Assembly (NCBI GenBank): GCA_016946835.1
Contig: JACVTC010000049.1
Location: forward strand, 1,082,501 to 1,146,500
Reading direction: 5' to 3'
Origin: Neocallimastix lanati (nom. inval.)
Lineage: Eukaryota > Neocallimastigomycota > Neocallimastigomycetes > Neocallimastigales > Neocallimastigaceae
Length of the DNA stretch: 64,000 nucleotides
Shown: positions 32,160-43,087 of the stretch, piece by piece
How the letters are laid out: the number at the start of each line of letters is the position of its first letter
Position numbering within the stretch: the stretch's first letter is position 1
Translations under genes and position numbers: made by a program
Notes under the pieces: model-generated
What the model was told of the DNA's origin: nothing
Databases searched by the model: none
Seen by the model: the letters and a program-made list of their open reading frames with translations, nothing else

Positions 32160-33665
32160 ATATAAAATAAAATAAAATAAAATAAATAGTAGAATATGAA
32201 TATAAAGTACAGATTGAATAAAATAAAATAATATAAAATAAAATAAAATAAATAGTAGAATATGAATATAAAGTACATATTTAATAAAATAAAATAAAAT
32301 AAATAGTAGAATATGAATATAAAGTACATATTTAATAAAATAAAATAAAATAAATAGTAGAATATGAATATAAAGTACATATTTAATAAAATAAAATAAA
32401 ATAAATAGTAGAATATGAATATAAAGTACATATTTAATAAAATAAAATAAATAGTAGAATATGAATATAAAGTACATATTTAATAAAATAAAATAAATAG
32501 TAGAATGTGAATATAAAGTATATATTTAATAAAATAAAATAAATAGTAGAATGTGAATATAAAGTACATATTTAATAAAATAAAATAAATAGTAGAATGT
32601 GAATATAAAGTACATATTTAATAAAATAAAATAAAATAAATAGTAGAATGTGAATATAAAGTACATATTTAATAAAATAAAATAAAATAAATAGTAGAAT
32701 ATGAATATAAATTACAGATTGAATAAAATAAAATAAAATAAAATAAAATAAAATAAAATAAATAGTGAAGTAATATAAAAGAATAAAGTATTAATAAAAA
32801 TAAAATAAAATAAAATAAAATAAAATAAATAGTGAAGTAATATAAAAGAATAAAGTATTAATAAAAATAAAATAAAATAAAATAAAATAAAATAAATAGT
32901 GAAGTAATATAAAAGAATAAAGTATTAATAAAAATAAAATAAAATAAAATAAAATAAATAGTGAAGTAATATAAAAGAATAAAGTATTAATAAAAATAAA
33001 ATAAAATAAAATAAAATAAAATAAATAGTGAAGTAATATAAAAGAATAAAGTATTAATAAAAATAAAATAAAATAAAATAAAATAAAATAAATAGTGAAG
33101 TAATATAAAAGAATAAAGTATTAATAAAAATAAAATAAAATAAAATAAAATAAAATAAAATAAAATAAATAGTAGAATATTAAATATAAAGTACAGATTG
33201 AATAAAATAAAATAAAATAAATAAATTAAAATAAAATAAAATAAAATAAAATAAAATAAAATAAAATTAAATAAAATAAAATAAATAGTGAAGTAATATA
33301 AAAGAATAAAGTATTAATAAAAATAAAATAAAATAAAATAAAATAAATAGTAGAATATTAAATATAAAGTACAGATTGAATAAAATAAAATAAAATAAAA
33401 TAAAATAAAATAAAATAAAATAAAATAAAATAAAATAAAATAAAATAAAATAAAATAAAATAAAATAAAATAAAATAAAATAAAATAAAATAAAATAAAA
33501 TAAAATTAAATAAAATAAAATAAATAGTGAAGTAATATAAAAGAATAAAGTATTAATAAAAATAAAATAAAATAAAATAAAATAAAATAAAATAAAATAA
33601 AATAAATAGTAGAATATTAAATATAAAGTACAGATTGAATAAAATAAAATAAAATAAAATAAAAT
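32160..33665. repeat. Satellite array inside MULE 2
   Basis: Three unit types are visible: TAGTAGAATATGAATATAAA with GTACATATTTAAT (about 32240-32700); TAGTGAAGTAATATAAAAGA with ATAAAGTATTAAT (about 32760-33140, 33290 and 33530); and TAGTAGAATATTAAATATAA with AGTACAGATTGAAT. All are joined by AAAAT runs of variable length. The minus-strand ORFs at 31959 and 32114 are translated repeat. Confidence 0.95.
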
Positions 33666-34125
33666 AAATATCTATTATTAATTTTTATTAAAGAATATTA
33701 AAGATCAATGTTTTCGAAATGAAAATTTTTTACATTTTTATTATATTCAATTAATGATGTAGTTTAATATTATTGGTAGTTAATAATCTCATTAAATATA
33801 AATGATTTTTTGCTTTCTAACATATATAATTAAATAAAACATTTTATTTTTAAAAATAAATTGTCTTTAATAATCTTTAATAAAAAATAATAATAAATAT
33901 TTACTTTATTTTATTTTATATACTTGTACTTTTATATTATTACATTCAATATTTATTTTATTTTATATACTTGTACTTATATTATTACATTCTTTATTTA
34001 TTTATTTATTTATTTTACAAATAATTGAAAAACTAATTTTTTAAAATTAATATTACGAATAATATTGGATAATTAATATAATAATTATAATTATATAATT
34101 AAAAAATATTTATAAAAATATAGAA

Positions 34126-35544
34126 ATGGAAGAAAATTTAATTATTGATATAAGTGAATCCAACAAAGGAAAAGAACAAATTATTATTAATAAAAAATAT
34201 AAATTTAATTTTTCATATAAAAGAAAACTCCAAAGTGTATAAATGTACAGAATATAAAAAAATAAATAAATGTAAATCTTTTATTATTTTAAATGATAAG
34301 AAAGAAATTTTAAAGTATAATAGTTCACATAATCATCCTGAAAATGAATACGATGTATCCCTATCTATAATGAAACATAAAATTAAAGATGGAATTGAAA
34401 AAAGTTCAATTCCTTTTGGTATAAAAATAAAACCCCTATATAATAAAATTCTAAAGAAATGGGACTTATATGTCCAGAATATAATTCAATTAAATCCCAA
34501 ATATCAAGAAATTTAAATAAAAAACTACCATCCAATGTAACAACATTTGCTGAAATTCCAAGTGAATCTGAATATTATAGAACAAAGCGAGGTGAAAATT
34601 TTATGATATTCAAAAATTCTAATTTAATAATTTTTCAATCCCCTTTTCAAGCAAAATTATTTAGTGAATATAATGATGATATATTTGTTGATGGTACATT
34701 TTTTATTGCCCCTAAATTTAGTTATCAAGTATTTATTACAAGAACTTATGCTAAAGAATTAGATAGTTTTTACACTACTTCTTTTGCAATATTAAAAAAT
34801 AAAGAACAAGAAACATATAAAATGTTATTTGAAAAATTGAAAAAAAATGCTAATACATGTAACAATAATATTAGAATTGAACCAAAAAATTTGCATTGTG
34901 ATTTTGAAAGGGCCATATCTAAAGCAGCAAAAACAATATTTCCTAATACAAATATTAAATATTGCATTTGGCATTATAAAAAATCACTAGAAATTAAAAA
35001 AAATAAATTATGCTATAATGAAGTAAAAAATAATAATAATATATTTATTTATTATAAAGCTATTTCAAATTTACCATTTATAAATCCTGAATATATATTT
35101 GATATTTATGTTATAATTAAAATTAAATCCATTAAAAATAATTATTGTCAATTTTTAAAATTTTTAGAATATTTTTATAAAACATATTTAATTGATTATG
35201 ATATGAAAATTTGGAATTATTATAATAATATAGAACATATAACAAACAATGCCTCAGAATCACTCAATAATTATTTAAATAATTTATTTCCAACAAAACC
35301 ATCTTTTTATGAATTAATAGATAAATTAAATGAACTTGAACATTTATCATATTATGATTATCAAAGAAAAATAAGAGGAATTTGGAAAATAAAAAAAAGA
35401 GCAATAAATAAAGCTAATGAAATCAGTGTCTTAATTGAACGCTTCAAAAGTATTGAAGCCAAGTTAATTGATGCTAAATGTGATAGAAATAAAATTATTA
35501 ATTTTTGGTTTGATTGTTTAACTAATTTAAATAATATAATATAA
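34126..35544 (+). pseudogene. MULE transposase with FLYWCH-like finger, two frameshifts
   Basis: The ATG at 34126 opens MEENLIIDISESNKG. A shift at about 34222 leads into a frame with YKCTEYKKINKCKSFII...SSHNHPE, the C..C..H.H pattern of an FLYWCH/WRKY-like DNA-binding finger. A second shift at about 34455 leads into the 361-aa catalytic part (34459-35544). That part has FVDGTFFIAPKFSYQ (D at 34690), LHCDFERAISKA (D at 34900), a CIWHYKKS motif and NNASESLNNYLN (E at 35257), the MULE DDE set. It would cut and paste DNA between the terminal repeats. The two shifts suggest inactivity unless they are sequencing errors in A runs. MULE 1 at 15682 is a more decayed copy. Confidence 0.85.
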
Positions 35545-35729
35545 ATATTACTTTATAATAAATAATTAAGAAATGAGGAATGACCAAATGAAATAATCAG
35601 AATTCTGTCATTCAATAATTTAATTTATAAAGCATATTAAATTTATACAGTTTTAATAAATATTCAAATACAATGTATAATTTATAGTTTTACCATTATA
35701 ATTATTATTTCGCTTAATAATTTTTAAAA

Positions 35730-36135
35730 GAAAAGAATTATTATTAATAAAATTTATATTTTTAATAACATTTGTAATTTTATATAATTTTTTATTAATA
35801 AAATTTAAATAAAAAAATTATTATTATTAGTTTTATATTTTTAATAACATTTAAGTAAAAGAATTATTATTAATAACATTTATATTTTTATGTGTTTTTT
35901 TTTATTAATAACATTTAAGTAAAATAATTAATAATATTTATATTTTTAATAACATTTAAATAAAAGAATTATTATTAATAACATTTATATTTTTAATAGC
36001 ATTTAAATAAAAGAAGAATTATTATTAATAACATTTATATTTTTATGTGTTTTTTTTATTAATAACATTTAAGTAAAATAATTAATAATATTTATATTTT
36101 TAATAACATTTAAATAAAAGAATTATTATTAAAAA
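35730..36135. repeat. Subterminal tandem repeat of MULE 2
   Basis: Units ATTATTATTAATAACATTTA with TATTTTTAATAACATTTAAA in imperfect tandem, with a higher-order period of about 130 bp (two copies of TTTTTATGTGTTTTTTT...). MULE 1 has a shorter version at 16870-16985. Confidence 0.8.
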
Positions 36136-36890
36136 AAAGAATTAAAATCAAAAAATCTAACCATTATATGATTTATTTAATTATTCACTTAATAATTAAT
36201 TTAAAAATTGAAATAACAAAATAATACAATAATATTATGTAGTATAATATAGCTATAGCCACAAATTTATATATATCACGTGAAAAAAATTGGCGTAATG
36301 CAACTTCCCCAATATTTATTCAACATGAATCATTTGGTCATGTCATCCTTGATTCATAAATTAATGTTTATGTATTAATTTATGTTATATCGATTTAATT
36401 AATTATTAATTATTAATTACTATATTAAATATTTAAATTTAATATTATATTATATATATTAGCTAATATATTAGATTAAAAAATATAATTTATTTATATT
36501 AAACATATTCTTATACTAAATATTATTATTATCAACTTTATATTATTATTATCAATATTCTCAAACCTACAAAGTATAAAAAGAAAATTCAAATTTATCT
36601 TTTTGTTCTTTGTAAGGTTATAGTTAACCTATTATAATATAACTATATATTTTTATTAATAAATAAAAATTTTTTATCATATCAAACCAATTATTAGTTT
36701 TAATTAAGTGTTAAATTAACAAATTTAACTTTATAACTCTTTTATTTTAGTAATTTATTTATATCTATATAGTTATATTATATAGATATATCAACCTGAT
36801 TCCGTTGTTAACTTCAATCTGTCTACTTTTTAACAAGTAAAGAATTATTAATAATAAAATAAAGGTTATTAATTCATTCTTTACCAAAAC

Positions 36891-37366
36891 TGGTACGTGT
36901 TATTGTACCTTGGGCTTTTTTGACACTACTCTAGTTAAGATAAATTATTCTAAATTGAATAAACACAATAATTAATAATTTGTATTTCTTCTTATTATTA
37001 AGATATTTTATTTATTCTTTTTTTTTTTTTTTTTATTTTTATTAATATTCTTTATTTATTATATTATTATTTTATACATTATTTTAATTACTACATTTTT
37101 ATTATAATCTAACTAACTATATATTTTTTATGTCTTAGTATATCTCTATTCTACAACTACATTTTTATATCTTTTTCCTTTCATATTCTTTTCTTTCTGA
37201 TCTCTTCCTCCCTTTATAATTATTTTCTTATTTACATCTTTTTATATTCTTTTTTATCTAATTTAAGATTATAATTGTTTATTTCTTAAAAATTTAAATA
37301 TTTAATCTTATAACTTTATTCTCAAATTTATTGCTTATTTCATAGTTATCAGGGTGTCCCGTACCA
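36891..37366 (-). mobile_element. 3' LTR (family F, 476 bp) of a decayed gag-only element
   Basis: On + it starts TGGTACGTG and ends CCCGTACCA, with 7-bp inverted termini. Minus-strand TAGGGGGGAAGTCA immediately precedes it, as a polypurine tract should. AAAC separates it from LTR H on its left. Confidence 0.75.
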
Positions 37367-37406
37367 TGACTTCCCCCCTAAATTTAGACTTCATCCTTTG
37401 AAGTCT
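37367..37406 (-). promoter_or_regulatory. Polypurine tract and conserved stem-loop
   Basis: AGACTTC (37386-37392) and GAAGTCT (37400-37406) form a 7-bp stem with a 7-nt loop, next to the G-rich tract at 37371-37380. Same layout as 2405-2444 in the first gag-only element. Confidence 0.75.
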
Positions 37407-37414
37407 CAATTTAC

Positions 37415-38242
37415 TTAAATATGGGTCTTTTTCTTCTTTCTAATTTTATAATTACGTTCTAAAGTTTTAGTATCCTTTCTATTATTACAAATTTTACTCA
37501 AAATTTCCTTTAGAACAATAATTTTAATACTCTTTGCTTTATTTTTATTAAGAATTATATTATTATGTTTCTAAGAATTAATTTTTATTTTTTTTATTCT
37601 TGACTTAATCAAAGTTGAATTAGTATTTTCTTCTTTTATTTCTTTATTAACAGGTTTAATCTTCATCACTATTAATTTTTCTTTCTTAACATTATCGCTT
37701 TTCTTTTCTTCTTCTCCACAAACTCTTTGTAGACTCTCATTTCTATGACTTGGTTCTTGCTCCTTAATTTCGTTATCGCCCTGTATATAAGATGTTTTTT
37801 TATCAACTACACTTGGTTTATTCTCGACTTCTTTCACACAAATAATATTTTCCTTTCTTTTATTATTATTAATATTATCTTCCGAATTGCAATAACTTTT
37901 GAATCTTTTAAGTAGGAAAAAATTACTATTATTTCTATTAATTATAATTTGTTCCTCTTGTATGGAGATTTTATTTTTGGTTTGTATCTTATTAAATTTT
38001 AAGTATTTTTCTAATCTTCCAACATCTCTACAATTCTCAACATAATAAATTTTAAAAATTTTATTATTATTTCGGATTACAGATTTCGAATATTTAGGAG
38101 GTTTTATTTCTGATATATAATTTTTATACAAATTAATAGTTATAATATCATTAGATAAATTCTTTTATAATGGTTTTATTGAGGTCGTTACACTTTTTGC
38201 ACAATTGATTTAATTTCTTATTTAAATTCTCAGATAATTCCA
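37415..38242 (-). pseudogene. Decayed Gag-like gene, relative of the one at 471-2126
   Basis: On the minus strand an ATG at 38242 reads MELSENLNKKLNQLCKKCND before a stop. A 186-aa frame (37571-38131) follows, rich in Lys, Asn and Glu. The last part, in another frame, reads NNRKDTKTLERNYKIRKKK and stops at 37415. That tail matches NNNRKDTKCIIRNYKYKRK at the end of the first gag-only ORF. With the shared stem-loop and tract, this marks a second gag-only element. The N-terminal Gag core is not recognisable, so it is partly deleted. Confidence 0.6.
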
Positions 38243-39627
38243 TTTTGATTATTCATTCAAATTTTTATTCACTTGTAATTAGTTATATTTTTAGTTAGTA
38301 ATTTTTAATAATGATATATAATTTTATAATGTCTTGTAATTATTTAATTATTATAAATTTAATATAATAAATATATATAAATACTAATCAAGTAATTCTA
38401 TTATTAATATAATTTAATTCCTATTATAATTGATTAAATATTATTATTTAGTTTTATTTTTTTTTTAATTACTAATTTTTTTTTTTTTTTTTTTTTTGTT
38501 ATTTTTATATATATATACATATCCACCGAATTATAGTATTTTATTTTATATAATATTTGTATATAATTTTATATTTGAATATAATTTGAAAAATTCCTTT
38601 CTAATCAATATATAATTTTATTATAATCTATTAATTATTATTAGCTTATCTCTATAAGCCTATAATATAGTAATTATACCTAAAATTTATATTCTCTTAA
38701 AATTTTATTTTTTTTATTTTATACCTTTCCTATTAAATATATATAATTAATTAATTATTATTATTATTATTATTATTATTTCCTATATAAATTTAGTACT
38801 AAAATATTATTTGAATAATTTCTTTTTAATCAATATACAATTTTATTATAATCTAATATTTATTATAGCTTATACTCCCTATAAGCCTATAATATAATAA
38901 TTATACCTAAAATTTATATTCTCTTAAAATTTTATTTACTCAATAATATATCTTTACTATTAAATCTATATAACTAATTATTATTATTATTTATATATTT
39001 TTTTAAGTATTAATGAATACCAACAATTAATTTTTTTTTTTTTTTTTTTTAATTATGATAATTATATCTATCTATATATTTTTTTATTATAATTTTTTTT
39101 TTTTTTTTTTTTTTTAATTATTTTAAATTATTATTTCTATTCTTAATTATATTATCTAAAATTATTATTATTATTCTATACTATTAATTCTAAATTATTA
39201 AAATAATACTAATCTATTATATATTTATTCTAAAATTATTTTAATTAAATTATTATAATCTAAAACTATTCTAGAATATTAATGTATTATTCTATTATTA
39301 ACTATAAAAAAAAATTTTTTTTTTTTTGCGCCACTCTAGCTATATATTATTATTGTATTCTAATATATATAATTTCAATAGGCTAATTCACTAATAAAAT
39401 TTCCAATGTTACACTATTCTAAAAATTTTTCACATTTTATCTAACCCTAAGCTAATCTAAGAAGAGTTATTATTGTAATAATTCTATTAAGAACTAACTC
39501 AAAATAGAATTATTAACTACAACTTAACGACTAATTCATTAAGTTGAGAAAATAAAATAAAATAAATTTTTTTTTTTACCTTTAATGTAGAGTTTATTAT
39601 AAAATTAATTATAATAATAACACAAAA
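38243..39627. other. Non-coding A/T region, probable leader or 5' LTR remains of the gag-only element
   Basis: Holds T-tracts and an internal duplication at about 38570-38995. A TGCGCCAC-type GC-richer spot occurs at 39327-39336. I could not find a second copy of LTR F here. Confidence 0.5.
38570..38995. repeat. Two tandem copies of a 190-bp segment
   Basis: CAATATATAATTTTATTATA...GCCTATAATATAGTAATTAT...AATTTATATTCTCTTAAAATTTT recurs about 240 bp later with small changes. Confidence 0.8.
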
Positions 39628-40348
39628 TGTAAGAGAAGAATTGTTTGTATAAATTGATCTTAAAAATATGTTTTTGAATAAAATATTTTTATTAATTTAT
39701 TAAAGTTAAAAATATAAAAATGTTACTATTATAACTATGTTTTTTATAATAATAACTCTTGATTTCTCAAAGAGAACTCAAGAGCCTTATTTATATTTTT
39801 TATGAAAATAAGGTTAAATAAGAAAGGGTTTTCTAATCTTAACAAATCTCTTATCTAGGAAAAGATTAGATAGAAAAACCTAGATAAGTTTTCGATCGAT
39901 ATTCTATCCATATCGATCATCGCATTAATTAAGTAAAACCGATTACTTCTAAAAAGTAATTGGAAAAAATCTTAATTAACCGATTTTCCAATCTAATGAT
40001 CGAAAATAAAAGAATAAAATAATAAAAGATATTTCGATCATATAATTTATCCTTATATTAAAAATATAAAATTAAATAGTTAATAAAATACAGAATACAT
40101 TATAAAATACAGAATACATTATAAAATACAGAATACAATACAAAATACATTAGTTACAGTAGAGAATTTAGCATATTGTAAATATATTATTTAAAATTAA
40201 TTAAATAAATTTTGTTAAATTAATGAATATTTAAAATTAATTTAAATAAATTTAATAAATATTATATGTAATTAAATAAAGTTATAGTTATAATAACTTA
40301 ACTAAGAAAATATAATTATTTGCTAACAAATAATTATAGATTCTTACA
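39628..40348 (-). mobile_element. Solo LTR (family I)
   Basis: It begins TGTAAGAGAAG and ends TTCTTACA, with target duplication CAAAA (39623-39627 and 40349-40353). A minus-strand TATAAATAAGG TATA box near 39793 gives its direction. 721 bp. Confidence 0.8.
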
Positions 40349-40354
40349 CAAAAC

Positions 40355-41169
40355 TGTTAAGGTTTTAGAGAATTAAATAAAAATAAAGTAAGAAACACAA
40401 ATTTTATTTATTTGTTTATTATTTTTTTATTTATTTATTTTATTAATTTTACTTTTTTTTTGATGATTTTTAAAAATTGGTAGCAAAATTTACAACTATT
40501 TATACTTTTTTCAAGGCATAAAAGTTGTTCTTGCCACTAAATTACATTTTATTTATTTTTTTTTTTTAAAAAAAACTATTAAATTTAAATTGAATTTTAT
40601 AATCAATTATATAAAATTTAATTATAACAATATAAATAAAATACATTTATAATATTAATAAAACATTTTTTTTTTTTTTTTAAAAAATATCTAAAATATT
40701 ACTAATAAGAATTTATTTAATTGGCTATAATTTTTATTACAATCTGTTAAAATATTCAAATAAAAATAAAAATACTATTCTAATATAAAGGTTTTTAATA
40801 AAATAAAATATTTTTCAATATAAAATAAAACATTTCGATATAAAATTTTATAATAAAAGTTAAAATATAATATATAAATTTTTAATTATCAATATATAAA
40901 AATATTATTAATACAAATTTTCATTATTAATATAAAAAAAAATAAGATTTATTATTAATATTGCTAATATAAGTTTTAAATATATAAAAATATTACTATT
41001 AGTATAAGATTTAATATAAAAATATAAAGTTTAATATAATTTTTGATTTAATTTTTGATCTTTGGATTTAAAAATTTATTAAAGTACAAAAAATAATAAT
41101 GTACACATAATGTATTAGAAATAAATCGTAGATTTAATTAAGAATGCATTATTTAGTACATTCTTATCA
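40355..41169 (-). mobile_element. Solo LTR, diverged copy of the Ty3-2 LTR family (E3)
   Basis: Begins TGTTAAGG, ends CTTATCA and is flanked by AAAC on both sides (40351-40354 and 41170-41173). Minus-strand TATAAATAGTTGT at about 40500. It is diverged from E but has the same layout. Confidence 0.65.
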
Positions 41170-41173
41170 AAAC

Positions 41174-42142
41174 TGTTAAGGTTCGGAGAGAGGGAAAAAT
41201 AAAAATAAGTATTAATATAAACAACAAAAAAATAAACAAACAAGAAAATTAATAAACAAAATAAATTTTTGTTTTTATAAATCTTTTATTAAATTTTTTT
41301 TATTTAAAAATTACAATATTAAAATTACCATATAAAAAATACAATTTTTTTACTGTTATTTATATTTTTTTTTCTTAAAATAATAGAAATGGTAAAGCCA
41401 TTTCTTTGTATAATAAAAATTAATTATTAAATATTTTATATTAATTTTTTATTATTAATATAATTATTCTTTAACTTATAATAAATAATACTTATATATT
41501 AATCTATTACTAATTATTTATTACTAATCTACTTAATTATATATTTTAAAAGACAAATTTTTTATTTTACAGAAGTTAATTCTGTGGTTTAGTAATATTT
41601 ATTTAATCCTAAAGTTTAATTTTACTAAGTTTAGAAAAATAATATTATTTAAATTATTAATATAAAATTTATAATCATTTCATCAAATTTATAATATAAT
41701 ATTTATAATAAAACATATAATAATAATATAATTATTTCCTTTTATGTTTAATCTTTTATTAGTAATCATTAATACAATTTTTTAATTTGGAATTTTCCAA
41801 AGAAATAATTGATATTGATAAGTTTAATATTAATAAAAGAAATATTGATAAGATTTTGATAAACTATAAAGAAAATTGATAAAATAAACTATATAATATT
41901 GATAAGGATTTTAATAATAATAAAATATAGATAAGAATAATAAAGGTAGCATAGATAAGGAATTAATATTAAATATACTTTTTTAAATAGTATAATTTAA
42001 TTTGTACTAATTAGGAATATAGATTAATTTATTAGAATATAGAAAGTTCCAAAAGAATAAAGAATCAAATAATTTGTTCAAGGGTTAAATGAATCATTTA
42101 AGATGCATAACCAAAAGAACATTATTTGGGCATTCTTTATCG
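41174..42142 (-). mobile_element. Solo LTR, diverged copy of the Ty3-2 LTR family (E1)
   Basis: Begins TGTTAAGGTTCGGAGAG (TGTTGAGGTTCGGGACAG in Ty3-2), shares GAAATGGTAAAGCCATTTCTT with GAAATGGTCAAGCCATTTCTT, and ends TTTATCG. AAAC lies on both sides (41170-41173 and 42143-42146). Confidence 0.7.
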
Positions 42143-42146
42143 AAAC

Positions 42147-43064
42147 TGTTGAGGTTCGGGACAGAATAATAATAAATATAGAAATAAACACTAAAATAAA
42201 AAAAATTAAAATATATCTTTTTTTTAAAATATTTTATTTATTTATTTAATAAAAATTATTCAATTAAAAACTAAAAATAAATTAATTTCTTTAATAAGAT
42301 TATATTTTTTTTTCTTCAGATTATTTTTCTAAAATACAATTTTCTCATCTATTTATATTTTTTTTTATCGTTAGAAATGGTCAAGCCATTTCTTTAGAAT
42401 ATCTTAGAGTTACATGTTTGAATTGTATTTAAATTATAAATTCATAATCTATTCTATTATAATAAATAATTATTACATATTATTAAATTCTAAACTATTT
42501 ATTATTAATTGTAGTAATAATATATTTTAAAAATAATTTTATTACTTTTACAAAACTATTAGTAATAGAGTATTATTTAATTTTATACTATTTTTAAATA
42601 AAAGTATTTTAGATTATTATCTATTATTAATCTTATTATAAATAGGGTGTATTTTGGAAGGAAGTATTACTAATTTTAATGACAAAGATCAGGGATTTAA
42701 GTAAAATATTTTTAAATCATTATTAATTATATTAATTTTTATTAATAATAAATAATTTGTATTAGTAATATTTGTAAAATAAAATTTTCTTTAATAATAA
42801 AATATTGATAGAATAAATCATATTAATGAAACTAGATATTGATAATAATATTGATATTAATAATATAGTATTAATTTTAATAATAAAGTATTGATATTAA
42901 TAAAGAATTTATATTAATAATAATAAATTTAATATTAGTAATAATTTGGCAGTAATAGAACATAAGAAAGTTCCCCAAGTAAGGAAATAAATAATTTAAT
43001 TTTAGTGGTTAAGTTATTTTTATGAAAAATAATAAAATTAACATTATTTGTTCATTCCTTAACA
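42147..43064 (-). mobile_element. 3' LTR of Ty3-2
   Basis: TGTTGAGG to CCTTAACA on +. Minus-strand GCGAGGGCATCT at 43065-43076 precedes it as a polypurine tract. Minus TATAAATAGATGAG is the likely TATA box. Confidence 0.9.
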
Positions 43065-43087
43065 AGATGCCCTCGCTAAGACTCAAG

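Larger units (their letters stand above)
31979..36310 (+). mobile_element. Mutator-like element MULE 2 with complete ends
   Basis: The terminal repeats are 26 bp. The left opens GAATGTGG and the right, reversed, opens GGGGAAGT; the inner 18 bases agree at 16 positions and share CGCCAATTTTT. The flanking duplication is AATATTTAT (31970-31978 and 36311-36319), 9 bp as typical of MULEs. In order it holds: left repeat, 1.5-kb satellite, a conserved 290-bp spacer, the transposase gene and a repeat-rich right arm. The total is 4332 bp. Confidence 0.9.
31758..36835 (+). mobile_element. Solo LTR (family C''), split by MULE 2
   Basis: It starts AGTTGAAATTACAACTG (TG of the family mutated to AG), ends TTTTTAACA, and is flanked by AGTAA (31753-31757 and 36836-36840). 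The empty site survives at about 59714-59725 in the other H LTR (CAATTTAGTAAAGAATTATT). Without MULE 2 it is about 737 bp. TATAAAAAG at 36575 is followed 34 bp later by TTTGTAAGGTTA. Confidence 0.85.
30791..36886 (-). mobile_element. LTR of family H, split by a solo LTR that carries MULE 2
   Basis: The arms 30791-31757 and 36841-36886 match the 3' LTR of Ty3-3 (58746-59767) at roughly 95% by eye. It opens TGGTAGACTCGGGG and ends CTTTACCA, so the termini are inverted. It lies four bases (TTAA) after LTR B' and four bases (AAAC) before LTR F. The Ty3-3 copy fixes its true orientation as minus. Confidence 0.8.
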
